A stretch of DNA of 64,000 bases from Ruminococcus sp. FC2018 (GTDB lineage Bacteria > Bacillota > Clostridia > Oscillospirales > Ruminococcaceae). A program made the position numbers and the translations under genes. Below, in pieces: positions 40,923-49,548 of the stretch. The stretch's first letter is position 1; each line of letters begins with the position of its first letter. Location of the stretch: positions 54,130 through 118,129 of the forward strand of contig NZ_JHXH01000008.1 of the NCBI RefSeq assembly GCF_000621805.1, written 5' to 3'. Under the pieces are notes generated by a model. The model saw only the letters and a program-made list of their open reading frames with translations, was not told where the DNA came from and did not search any database.

Positions 40923-41666
40923 CTAACCAAAGTGTGAAAGCACATCTTCGGCGGAATCAAAGCGTTTTTCGGGGCTTATATTTGTTGCCTTTGCTATAAA
41001 TCTGCCAAGTCTGCCCTTTGTAAACAGCTTTACCGATGGGTGCTCGCCTGTGACAAGCTTATTTGCAAGAATTCCAAGAGCATAAATATCGCTTCTGCTG
41101 TCGGTTTGTGCAAGTCCGAACTGTTCGGGAGGAGCATAGGTCGCTGTACCAAGAAGCACTGTATCACGGCTTTTTCCCTGCGTGTATATTTTGGATATAT
41201 CAAAATCGGTCAGCTTCACAGTGCCGTTTTCGGTCAGGATAACGTTATCCTCTTTGATATCACGGTGGACTATGCCAAGCGAATGCAGCACATAAAGTGC
41301 CTTTGCAAGCTGGACAATTACCTGCTGTGCACCCTGCTGCTTCATGGGAACAAGCTGCGAAAGACAGATGCCCTCGATATATTCTTCGAGAATATATGCA
41401 AAGTCCTGCTGCGTGACAACATCAAATATCTGCACAAGGTTTTTCTGGCTTATGCCCGATAGCCTGCGGTAAACCTCGGTGTTAGTTCCGCTTTTTAGCT
41501 TCCGCACCACCATATCCCTGCCAAGCTTATTGTTGCGATAGCGTATCAGCTCGCTGCCCTGCTTGCTGCCAAGCACAGATACAAGAGTGTATTCGGTTTT
41601 CAGTATTTCCGAAAAGTTTATACTACCGCCCCCTTGTAAAATCGAATTAAGCGTGTTATAATCCAA
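40923..41666 (-). CDS. Soluble Ser/Thr protein kinase
   Basis: 247 residues of eukaryotic-like kinase fold. It has a Gly-rich loop VLGSKQGSEL, ATP-binding Lys56 (VVRKLK), catalytic loop HRDIKEDN (Asp136), and metal motif DFD (Asp154) in place of DFG. The activation end is YAPPEQ. All catalytic residues are present, so activity is likely. There is no membrane helix or PASTA domain, unlike PrkC. The start is TTG 41666 with no ribosome site, and the promoter of the divergent gene 41701 lies inside its first codons. It stands next to an HTH gene and a zinc-ribbon membrane gene that may form one signalling unit. Confidence 0.88.
   Translation of the reverse strand: MDYNTLNSILQGGGSINFSEILKTEYTLVSVLGSKQGSELIRYRNNKLGRDMVVRKLKSGTNTEVYRRLSGISQKNLVQIFDVVTQQDFAYILEEYIEGICLSQLVPMKQQGAQQVIVQLAKALYVLHSLGIVHRDIKEDNVILTENGTVKLTDFDISKIYTQGKSRDTVLLGTATYAPPEQFGLAQTDSRSDIYALGILANKLVTGEHPSVKLFTKGRLGRFIAKATNISPEKRFDSAEDVLSHFG
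41634..41662 (+). promoter_or_regulatory. Promoter of the 41701 gene, inside the kinase 5' end
   Basis: -35 TTGTAA (41634-41639), 17-bp spacer, -10 TATAAT (41657-41662). The promoter overlaps kinase codons on the other strand, so expression of the two genes may interfere. Confidence 0.65.
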
Positions 41667-41700
41667 GTGTGATGTAAATACTTTAAAAGGAGTAAACTAT

Positions 41701-42123
41701 ATGAACAAATCCACCGACGAGTTGCTTGACGAGATAAAGTCTGCCAACACTATCGACGAGTATCTCGACGAAAACTCCGGGAGCATTTCAGCAAAAAAAG
41801 TCTCGGAAATGCTTGAGGCACTGCTTGAAGAAAAAGGTCTTTCCAAATCAGATGTAATAGCAAAGTCTGAGATAAGCCAGGTATATGCCTATCAGATATT
41901 TTCAGGCGTTAAGGAAGCCCCGAGCCGTGATAAGATACTTTCCCTGCTTATTGCAATGTCGCTTTCGCTTGATGAGGTGCAGAGTTTTTTAAAGCTGTCT
42001 GGCTATCCGTTTTTGTATGCCAAACACAAACGTGACAGCATTATCATTTTCTGCATACAAAACCACAAAACTGTCGTTGAAACAAACAATGAGCTTTATT
42101 CTCACGGCGAAGCAACACTATGA
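41701..42123 (+). CDS. HTH-like protein divergent from the kinase
   Basis: 140 residues. The segment VSEMLEALLEEKGLSKSDVI, then AKSEISQVYAYQIFSGVKEA, is a lambda-repressor-like HTH, and the rest (SLDEVQSFLKLSGYPFLYAK) resembles helical ends of XRE proteins. AAAGGAG lies before the ATG. It is a possible substrate or partner of the kinase encoded 34 bp away. Its 3' end overlaps the convergent gene at 42118 by 6 bp. Confidence 0.7.
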   Translation: MNKSTDELLDEIKSANTIDEYLDENSGSISAKKVSEMLEALLEEKGLSKSDVIAKSEISQVYAYQIFSGVKEAPSRDKILSLLIAMSLSLDEVQSFLKLSGYPFLYAKHKRDSIIIFCIQNHKTVVETNNELYSHGEATL

Positions 42124-42939
42124 CTTTTTTGCGTCGATACTGTATTCACTGAAACCAAGCTCAGGCATATTTCTGCTCAATATCTCAAATGAATAACCGT
42201 TCTCGGTAAATGTGCTGTTCCTGCCATTGAGGTCACAGCCAAAAAATACCTCTCCCAGTGCGGAAAGTATCTCTTTGGTGTGAGGATCATTTGCGGCGTA
42301 GGAAACGTGACTGATACGAATATAGATACTGATGTTTCCGTTTTTATTAGTCCCGATATTTATAAAAGCACCACTTTTGTCGGTAAAAGACAGCGTTGTT
42401 GCGTCTGCGTCCTGTTCGGATTTAATGTCTTGTGCACTATTAATTCCGAAATATTTGCTGCTGTGAGCTGAACACCAGTTGTTTATCCCGGCTGCAAGAG
42501 TTTCGGGGTCTATCGTGCTGTTAAGCGTCTGCTTATTCTGGGGACTCAGCGAAGTGGTCTGCGTTTCAAACGTGATCTGCTGGGACGTTGTAGTTTCGGC
42601 TGGTGCTGCGGAAGTTGTTGTGCTTGCAGCGGTTTCCCTGCTTTTCAGGCTTTCGGTAGAACTCTGCGTTTGTGAAACATCGGCACTTACAGAAGTGTCG
42701 GTGTTTTTATTTTGTGCTGAACTATCATCGCCGCTGCTTCGGGCAAAAATGAAATAACCGCACACCGCCATAACAGCGCTCGCACACGCTGCTATAGCAA
42801 TGACATATCGCTTCTTTTTATTCCCCGGCTGTTTTACTTCAACATTTTCGGTCTGCACGAGCGTTGTCATGCAATGCGGACAAAACCGCATACCCTGCGG
42901 GACATCACCTCCACAGTGAGGGCAGCTGAAGGTATCCAT
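42118..42939 (-). CDS. Zinc-ribbon protein with one membrane helix and extracytoplasmic domain
   Basis: 273 residues. The N-terminal ribbon has CPHCGGDV and CPHCMTTL, followed by a basic linker KKKR and a single membrane helix (YVIAIAACASAVMAVCGYFI). A Ser/Thr-rich spacer and a C-terminal domain of about 130 residues with no recognised family complete it. The topology predicts a cytoplasmic ribbon and an external domain. Its closeness to a kinase and an HTH gene suggests a sensing role, but this is only inference. Confidence 0.75.
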   Translation of the reverse strand: MDTFSCPHCGGDVPQGMRFCPHCMTTLVQTENVEVKQPGNKKKRYVIAIAACASAVMAVCGYFIFARSSGDDSSAQNKNTDTSVSADVSQTQSSTESLKSRETAASTTTSAAPAETTTSQQITFETQTTSLSPQNKQTLNSTIDPETLAAGINNWCSAHSSKYFGINSAQDIKSEQDADATTLSFTDKSGAFINIGTNKNGNISIYIRISHVSYAANDPHTKEILSALGEVFFGCDLNGRNSTFTENGYSFEILSRNMPELGFSEYSIDAKKS

Positions 42940-43089
42940 AGCATTTCCCCTTTGATGTTTATCGACTATATTTTACTTTGACCAAAATCCGTTTTATTTT
43001 TACAAGGCATCGGCTGCGACAAGAAGATCTCACCCCAGCATCGGCAATTAGATTATACTACACATCAACAGATATTTCAAGATGCAAAA

Positions 43090-43200
43090 ACTCCGCCGGT
43101 GAATTACCAGCGGAGGTGTTGTCCTATTCGGTTTTTGGTTTCACTACCCTAAGGGTATCATGCAGGTTTGTGGAAAACTCTTCTCCAAAAGGGTTTCCCC
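43090..43200. repeat. Tandem hairpins, one sharing the TTCTCCAAAA loop of the MITE-like repeats
   Basis: CTCCGCCGGT...ACCAGCGGAG (about 43091-43115) is terminator-like. It is followed by GTTTGTGGAAAACTC/GGGTTTCCCCAAAC around the loop TTCTCCAAAA (about 43164-43203). The same loop and half-stem occur in the repeats at 21973-22340 and 63710-63941. Confidence 0.55.
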
Positions 43201-43218
43201 AAACAACTCGACTGCCTG

Positions 43219-43878
43219 TTATACTTGCAGGTATTCTTTCACTTCAAGCAGATCTGCAAACTTCTTGTGCGCAAGCTTTAGCATTTCCTCGTCAGGCTGG
43301 ATAATATCCGGCACAAGCAGCGGATACATTCCTGCCCTGCTCGCCGAGATTATACCATTGCGTGAGTCCTCCACCGCCGCCGACTTTTTCGGGTCAGCAC
43401 CCAGCTTCTCGCAGGCAAGCAGATATATCTCCGGCTCGGGCTTTGAGTGCTCTATCATGTCACCGCCTACAATTACGCTGAAATACTCCAGCAGACCTGC
43501 ATCTTTAAGCTCGCTGACCACAACGTCGTATTGTGTCGACGACGCAAGTGCGACCTTTGCACCGCTTTCTTTGAGGTATTCCAGCAGCTCCCTCGCACCT
43601 TTTTTTACCGGGATCCCCTCGGTCTGAATTATCTCCTTGAAGCGCTCTATGCACTCAATGTGCATCTGCTCAATACTCACCTTGTCACCGTAAGCATCCT
43701 CAAAAATCTTCAGAGTGTCCGCAGTGCTTCTGCCCACGCACTTCATTGCAGTCTCGCTTATGTCGCCCAGCCCATGTGCGTCAGCAGCGTCCTGCCAGCT
43801 GCGCAGAGCGATCACCTCAGTGTCGAAAATTATTCCGTCCATATCAAAAACCACAGCATCAAGTTCACTGAGTTTCAT
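43219..43878 (-). CDS. HAD-family hydrolase, beta-phosphoglucomutase-like
   Basis: 219 residues with the nucleophile motif VVFDMDGIIFDTE, a helical cap, then VALASSTQYDVV (motif II), the KPEPEIYLLACEKLG Lys (motif III) and VEDSRNGIISASRAGM (motif IV). This is a typical subfamily I HAD phosphatase or phosphomutase. The natural substrate is probably a small phosphosugar but cannot be told. It lies 12 bp after the upstream methyltransferase gene. Confidence 0.9.
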   Translation of the reverse strand: MKLSELDAVVFDMDGIIFDTEVIALRSWQDAADAHGLGDISETAMKCVGRSTADTLKIFEDAYGDKVSIEQMHIECIERFKEIIQTEGIPVKKGARELLEYLKESGAKVALASSTQYDVVVSELKDAGLLEYFSVIVGGDMIEHSKPEPEIYLLACEKLGADPKKSAAVEDSRNGIISASRAGMYPLLVPDIIQPDEEMLKLAHKKFADLLEVKEYLQV

Positions 43879-43890
43879 TTTGCCTCTCCC

Positions 43891-45006
43891 CTATCTGAAA
43901 TACATATATAAGTCGCACTTTATCATTCCGTTGTAAAGCTTGCGCTTTTTGTCCGCCTTTTTTCCGAAAAACTTTTCAAATTCCTCGTGCGGCGAAATAA
44001 TATAACAAGGATTGTCCCGTGACGGACTCAGCACATGCCCCATTTTCTTGTAAAGCTCCTCCGCAGCCCTTATGTCAAGCAGCCTTTCTCCATATGGCGG
44101 ATTGCAGAAAACCGTGCAGTTACCGGGCAGCTCCAGTTTGGAAATGTCCTGCTGTCTGACCTGTATCCTGCTGCCCACACCGGCTTTTTTAGCGTTTGCG
44201 CTTGAAAGATCCACCGCAAGCTCATCAATATCAAAGCCGTAACCCTTAAATCCGCAGTCACGCTTAATAAGGTCCATAGCCTCCGCCCGTGCGTTCTGCC
44301 ATACGGTTTGTGGTATCTGCTCCCACTGCTGTGCTGCAAAATTTCTCCTAAGCCCGCAGGCGATATTCATAGCCTTGTAAGCCGACTCGATAAGAAAAGT
44401 CCCCGAGCCGCACATGGGGTCACACACTACCGTGTTTTCTCTGACTCTCGCCAGGTCGATAATGCCTGCCGCAAGTGTCTCCTTTATTGGCGCATCGTTG
44501 GAATTGCGCCGGTATCCTCGCTTGTGCAGTCCCTCTCCCGAGGTGTCAAGATAAACGCTCGCCCTGTCCTTGAGTATAATAAACTGTATCTGGTGCTTTG
44601 CCCCTGTCTCCTCGAAACGGCTTATGCCGTAAACGCTTTCAAGCCTTTTAACGCAGGCTTTTTTGATTATCCTCTGGCAGTCCGGAACGGAGTGAAGCTT
44701 TGAATTGAGGCAGCTGCCCTTTACAGGAAATGCGTCCTTGCTTCCCACAAAGTCCTCAAGGTGAATCGCCCTTACGCCCTCAAAAAGCTCCTCAAAGCTC
44801 CTTGCCTCGAAGCTTGCCAGCTCAATAAGCACTCTTTCTCCCGAGGATATCCAAAGGTTTGCCTTTGCAAGAGTTTCAAGATCCCCCTCAAAGCTTACCT
44901 TTCCGTCGGTGGTCACAAGATTTTCTCCACCAGCCTTTTTCACTTCAAAAGCAACAACGCTCTCCAGCCCGAAATGGCATGGCACGCACAGTTTTATCTT
45001 ATCCAT
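43891..45006 (-). CDS. THUMP-domain 23S rRNA N2-guanine methyltransferase (RlmL/YpsC-like)
   Basis: 371 residues. The N-terminal ferredoxin-like and THUMP part is followed by GLHKRGYRRNSNDAPIKETL and the methylase core with DPMCGSGTFLIESA and the catalytic FCNPPYGERL. This layout matches RlmL's methylase half and the YpsC family, which modify 23S rRNA guanine. It probably methylates G2445-like positions. ATG 45006 follows the PBP terminator. Confidence 0.92.
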   Translation of the reverse strand: MDKIKLCVPCHFGLESVVAFEVKKAGGENLVTTDGKVSFEGDLETLAKANLWISSGERVLIELASFEARSFEELFEGVRAIHLEDFVGSKDAFPVKGSCLNSKLHSVPDCQRIIKKACVKRLESVYGISRFEETGAKHQIQFIILKDRASVYLDTSGEGLHKRGYRRNSNDAPIKETLAAGIIDLARVRENTVVCDPMCGSGTFLIESAYKAMNIACGLRRNFAAQQWEQIPQTVWQNARAEAMDLIKRDCGFKGYGFDIDELAVDLSSANAKKAGVGSRIQVRQQDISKLELPGNCTVFCNPPYGERLLDIRAAEELYKKMGHVLSPSRDNPCYIISPHEEFEKFFGKKADKKRKLYNGMIKCDLYMYFR

Positions 45007-45019
45007 ACTTATCCTTTCT

Positions 45020-45056
45020 AAAAAAATACCCCCAGATCAACCTGATATGGGGGTAT
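45020..45056 (-). terminator. Terminator of the PBP1A gene
   Basis: On the leftward strand TACCCCCATATC pairs with GATCTGGGGGTA and is followed by TTTTTTT. Confidence 0.85.
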
Positions 45057-45069
45057 AGCTTATTATCTG

Positions 45070-47289
45070 TCAGTGGTTGCAGACCTTGGACAGCTCCGAC
45101 TTCTTGAAGTAGCCCTCTGCGGTATTTCCGCAGGTCTTTGAAGCCACAAGTCCTGTGGTTCTGCAATACTTTGTCTTGACCACCGAGTCAGGCATGGTGA
45201 ATGTCTTATCCGGTTCGCTTTCAAAGTATTCTCCAAACAGGTTTTTCCACAGCTGGTCGCTGTTATAATAGCTTTGGGTAGGTATCTGCTTGTGATTGTC
45301 GTAACCGATCCATACGCCCGATACATAGTCCGGAGTACATCCCACAAAAGTAAGGTCCTTCCATTCGGTCGATGTACCTGTCTTAGCCACCAGATCGGTG
45401 GTGATAAGCTTAGCGTTTCTTCCGGTACCTGTGGAATCGTTTACAACGTTCTGCATCATTCTGTTCATGATATAAGCGGTGGATTCTGAGATAGCCTGCT
45501 TATATCCATCCGGCTTCTCATAAATGACCTTACCGGATGCGTCTTCGATGCTGGAAATGTAGGATACCTCGTACTTTCTTCCGCCGTTGCCGAAGATCAT
45601 ATATGCGCCAACCAGCTCTTCAAGGTGGGTTCCGTTTGTAAGGCCTCCGACAGTAACACCGGAATAGATGTGTGCATCTGTCTCTTCAAGAGTAGTTATA
45701 TCCAGCTTTTCCTTCAGGAAGTTATACGAATACTCAGGTGTGAGCTTTTGTATCAGCTGTGCAGGAGCAGTATTCTTTGACTGCGCCAGCATCTGCCAGG
45801 TGTACATATTCTGGTTGCTCCAGTTGTGTCCTCCGGTCTCGGAGTAGTTGTCCGGCCACTGAATATCCTTACCCTTGTCATCTTTAACAACAATAGGTGA
45901 ATCTTTAAAAATAGTTGACCATGTTATAAGGTTCTGCTCAAGTGCAGGAGCATATGAAGCGATAGGCTTTATTGTTGAACCCGGAGATCTTACGCCCTGT
46001 GTTGCGGTGTTGAACACACGCATTTCCTTTTTAGCATTTCTGCTTCCGACCACAGCCTTAACATTTCCTGTATAATCCATAGCTATGGAAGCGGACATCA
46101 GATTGTCCTCTGCAAGTGAATAAGCGGTAAAGTTAGCAGGGTTCTGCATTCCCTTTTCCAGCTTCTTCTGCAGATTGTAATCAACGGTGGTGTAGATATT
46201 GAATCCGCCGTTGAAAAGCCTCTGGGAGGCTTCCTCTATGGTGATGCCGTAGTACTTGGATATCCTGTTTTCAGCCTCTGTAAGAGCTTCATCCATAAAG
46301 TAATCGGTAACGCCCTGATCCTTGGTCTCGTCATCGTAAACCGTAGCACTTGAAAAATCGAAATTGCCAACGATCTTGATCTTTTCGTTAAGTGCCTGGT
46401 CGTGCTCATCTTCAGATATAGCGCCGTTTTCAAGCATCTTGTCCAGACAGACCTTACGTCTGATATAGTTTTCCTTGCCGCCCTCCAGCGGGTTATAAGC
46501 TGCCGGTGCGGTGGTCATAGCTGCAAGTGAAGCAGCCTCTGCAAGGTCAACGTCCTTTATATCCTTTCCGTAATAGAAGTTTGCCGCCGCCTGAACTCCG
46601 GCAATATCGTGCTTTGAAGTGCCAAGAGGTATGATATTCAGGTAGCACTGAAGAATATCCTCTTTTCGGTTGGTCTTTTCAACGTTGATCGTTCGGAATA
46701 TCTCTCGTACCTTTCTCTCGATACCCTGGATACCTGCAGCTTCCTTATCTCCCGTAACATTCTTGATGGTCTGCTGTGTGATAGTAGAACCACCCTGTCT
46801 TCCGGGATAAAGTGGGATAAAGATATTAACGAACGCACCGATGGTACGCTTGAAGTCGATACCGTCATGCTGGTAGAAACGCTCGTCCTCACTGTAAACG
46901 AAAGCATCCTGCACATGCTGAGGGATGTTTTCTATATCGGTCCACAGAATGTGTCTGCTCTGGTTTCTCAGAGCGTAATAGAGCTTATACTGCTGTGAAG
47001 CGGGATCCTTCTCGTCGTAGTCCGGATTTTCATATAGAAATCTTGAGATATTGCTGTCCGCAGCCTGATCAAGGCTGACAGTAGATGTAGTATCCGCAAA
47101 ATTCAGCACATATATCGTCAGCACCGTTGCGAAAATACACGATGTGATTATCACGATCAGAAATACTGACAAAACAACTGTTCCCAGGGTCTTGAGCACT
47201 CTTGACACTATGCTCATGGCAGATCTTGCTTTTGTTTTTTTTCTTCTGCCTCTTCGCCTGTTTGGAACATCTCTTCTTCTGTCTTCCAT
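45070..47289 (-). CDS. Class A penicillin-binding protein (PBP1A family)
   Basis: 739 residues. A basic N-terminus (RRRGRRKKTKARS) and one membrane helix (VVLSVFLIVIITSCIFATVL) lead to a glycosyltransferase domain with EDERFYQHDGID and GGSTITQQTIKN. The transpeptidase domain has SPGSTIKP (SxxK), SKN, and KTGTS. It builds and cross-links peptidoglycan outside the membrane. Unlike many homologues it ends soon after the transpeptidase domain (TCGNTAEGYFKKSELSKVC), with no long linker or PASTA repeats. Confidence 0.95.
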   Translation of the reverse strand: MEDRRRDVPNRRRGRRKKTKARSAMSIVSRVLKTLGTVVLSVFLIVIITSCIFATVLTIYVLNFADTTSTVSLDQAADSNISRFLYENPDYDEKDPASQQYKLYYALRNQSRHILWTDIENIPQHVQDAFVYSEDERFYQHDGIDFKRTIGAFVNIFIPLYPGRQGGSTITQQTIKNVTGDKEAAGIQGIERKVREIFRTINVEKTNRKEDILQCYLNIIPLGTSKHDIAGVQAAANFYYGKDIKDVDLAEAASLAAMTTAPAAYNPLEGGKENYIRRKVCLDKMLENGAISEDEHDQALNEKIKIVGNFDFSSATVYDDETKDQGVTDYFMDEALTEAENRISKYYGITIEEASQRLFNGGFNIYTTVDYNLQKKLEKGMQNPANFTAYSLAEDNLMSASIAMDYTGNVKAVVGSRNAKKEMRVFNTATQGVRSPGSTIKPIASYAPALEQNLITWSTIFKDSPIVVKDDKGKDIQWPDNYSETGGHNWSNQNMYTWQMLAQSKNTAPAQLIQKLTPEYSYNFLKEKLDITTLEETDAHIYSGVTVGGLTNGTHLEELVGAYMIFGNGGRKYEVSYISSIEDASGKVIYEKPDGYKQAISESTAYIMNRMMQNVVNDSTGTGRNAKLITTDLVAKTGTSTEWKDLTFVGCTPDYVSGVWIGYDNHKQIPTQSYYNSDQLWKNLFGEYFESEPDKTFTMPDSVVKTKYCRTTGLVASKTCGNTAEGYFKKSELSKVCNH

Positions 47290-47484
47290 AAAAGCAGCCT
47301 TTCTTGTGTTTTTCTTTTAGTATACCACACACAAATGAAAAAGTTAAGTCTTTTTATCTTTTCTTCAGTATTTTTGTCATTTCAAACAATAAAAGCATTG
47401 CAAAAGCGTTTATTTGCCGCATTTTGACACCGTTTTCAACGCAAAATCGGGGACGATACCTCGCCCCCGCATTATCTTGCTTAC

Positions 47485-49548
47485 TTAAGCGTCTGTTGTT
47501 TCATCAGCAGTTGCTTGCTCAGCAGCCTCCTGTGCGGCAGGCTCCTCCTGTGCAGGAGCTTCTTGTGCAGCGGGTGCCTCCTCAACAGCTTCCTGCTCTG
47601 CAGCCTGTACATCTTCCTCTTCAGGGAGCAAAGCTCTGATAGACAAGCTTATGCGCTTCTTATCAGGATCGATCTCGGTGATCTTGCACTCTACCTCTTC
47701 GCCTACTGTGAGTATCTCGTTGACATTGTCAACTCTCTTGTTGGCAATCTGGGAGATGTGGATAAGACCGTCAATGCCCTCAATGATCTGTGCGAACGCA
47801 CCGAAAGCAGTGATAGAAACGATCTTTGCCTTAACTACCTGACCTGCCTCATAATTTGCCTTGAATATCTCCCATGGATTTTCGGAATCCTTCTTGTATA
47901 CCAGAGAGATCTTCTTATTCTCGGTATCGATATCCTTGATCCTTACTGTGATCTTGTCACCCACAGAAACGACCTCGGAAGGATGCTTATCTCTGTTCCA
48001 TGAAAGATCTATTCTTCTCACAAGTCCGTCTACACCGCCAAGATCTACGAATACGCCGTAATCTGTGATAGATTTAACAACGCCCTCAACTTCTTCGCCC
48101 GGCTGGGTGTTCTCAAAGAACTTGGTCTGTGCGGCAGCCTTTGCCTCTCTTGCAACGATCCTGATCGATCCGACCGCTCTCTGCTTAGCCTCGTTGACCT
48201 CAAGGATCTTGAACTCAACTTCCTTCTTCAGCAGCTCGTCAAGGTTGAAATCTCTCTTGGGAGCAGCCTGGGATGCAGGAACAAATACCTTCACACCGTT
48301 GCATGAAACAAGCACGCCGCCCTTGATAACGTTTGTAACAACACCTGTAAGGACCTCGTCAGCCTCTTTTGCGGCAACGATCTTCTCAAAGCCGGCAGCA
48401 GCGTCGACCTTCTTCTTTGAAAGTGTAACAACGCCGTCCTGGTCATTAGTCTTGAGAACGATAAGATCAAGCTCATCCCCAACGCTCACAACGTCCTCAG
48501 GCTTCTTGCTGGGGTCGTCGGTCAGCTCGCTTGCAGGGATCATACCCTGCTGCTTGGTACCAAGGTCAACATAAACTTCGTTATTGTTCACCGACAACAC
48601 AGTACCTGTTACTCTCTTTCCGATATGTATTGGCTTCAGAGATTTCTCCATCTCCTCTTCCCAGTTAAATTCCTCATCAACATTATTCAGTAAATCACTC
48701 ATGGTTTGTTCTACCTCCTTGATTATATAAGCAGGCGTTGAGGCACCTGCGGAAATCCCAACGGATCTAACCCCCGCCAGATCGGGCACGATCTGCGAAA
48801 GTTCTTTTGCGTTCTCCACCAGAACGCTTGTACAATACTGCTGTGCTATCGAATACAGCTTGTGTGTATTCGAGCTGTGTCTGCCCCCCACTATGACCAT
48901 AAGGTCGCTTTGCTTTGCAAGCTCTGCGGTCTCACGCTGTCTTTCGTTAGTGGCGTTGCATATGGTCTGGAAGATCTCCACATTGCTCAGCAGCTTGTTC
49001 GCCGCTGCACTGCAATCCTCCCAGACTGCTCTGTTAAAGGTGGTCTGCGCCAGAAGGACTGTCTTTTTTCCTCCAAGCTCCTTGTCCCTGACCAGCTCCT
49101 CAAGCTCCTCGCAGCTGCCAAAAGCATAGCTTTCTCCCATGCAATGAGCCATAATGCCCATTACCTCCGGGTGCTGTCCGTCACCTGCGATAAGCACCGT
49201 GCAGCCTTCATTTGACTTTTCAAAGGCTATGCTGTGGATCCTTGCCACAAACGGACAGGTTGCATCGACTATCTCCGCACCGGCATTTTCCAGCTTTTTG
49301 TAAACATCAAGCCCCACACCATGGGAGCGGATTATCACAGTCTGTCCTCTTTGGACCTGTTCAAGCTCCACCGGGACCGCACCTTTGCGGCGGAGGTCTT
49401 CCACCACATCGGAATTATGGATGATCGGTCCGAGTGTGACCACATTATTCCGCTTATCCAGTTCATTATACACTATTTTTACGGCATTGTCTACACCAAA
49501 ACAAAATCCTGCTGTTGCTGCGACAGAAATTTTACAATTTGTTAACAT
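47485..49548 (-). CDS. ispH-rpsA: Fused IspH (HMBPP reductase) and ribosomal protein S1
   Basis: 687 residues. Residues 1-285 are IspH: ATAGFCFGVDNAVKIV, IIRSHGVG, DATCPFVARIH and QTICNATNERQRE supply the three cluster cysteines. IspH makes IPP and DMAPP in the MEP pathway. From about 300 on come four S1 RNA-binding repeats (for example GKRVTGTVLSVNNNEVYVDL and VEGVVKSITDYGVFVDLGG). The acidic Ala/Glu/Gln-rich end is low complexity. The same fusion is known in many Clostridia. It lies directly after the CMK-PlsC gene. Confidence 0.95.
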   Translation of the reverse strand: MLTNCKISVAATAGFCFGVDNAVKIVYNELDKRNNVVTLGPIIHNSDVVEDLRRKGAVPVELEQVQRGQTVIIRSHGVGLDVYKKLENAGAEIVDATCPFVARIHSIAFEKSNEGCTVLIAGDGQHPEVMGIMAHCMGESYAFGSCEELEELVRDKELGGKKTVLLAQTTFNRAVWEDCSAAANKLLSNVEIFQTICNATNERQRETAELAKQSDLMVIVGGRHSSNTHKLYSIAQQYCTSVLVENAKELSQIVPDLAGVRSVGISAGASTPAYIIKEVEQTMSDLLNNVDEEFNWEEEMEKSLKPIHIGKRVTGTVLSVNNNEVYVDLGTKQQGMIPASELTDDPSKKPEDVVSVGDELDLIVLKTNDQDGVVTLSKKKVDAAAGFEKIVAAKEADEVLTGVVTNVIKGGVLVSCNGVKVFVPASQAAPKRDFNLDELLKKEVEFKILEVNEAKQRAVGSIRIVAREAKAAAQTKFFENTQPGEEVEGVVKSITDYGVFVDLGGVDGLVRRIDLSWNRDKHPSEVVSVGDKITVRIKDIDTENKKISLVYKKDSENPWEIFKANYEAGQVVKAKIVSITAFGAFAQIIEGIDGLIHISQIANKRVDNVNEILTVGEEVECKITEIDPDKKRISLSIRALLPEEEDVQAAEQEAVEEAPAAQEAPAQEEPAAQEAAEQATADETTDA

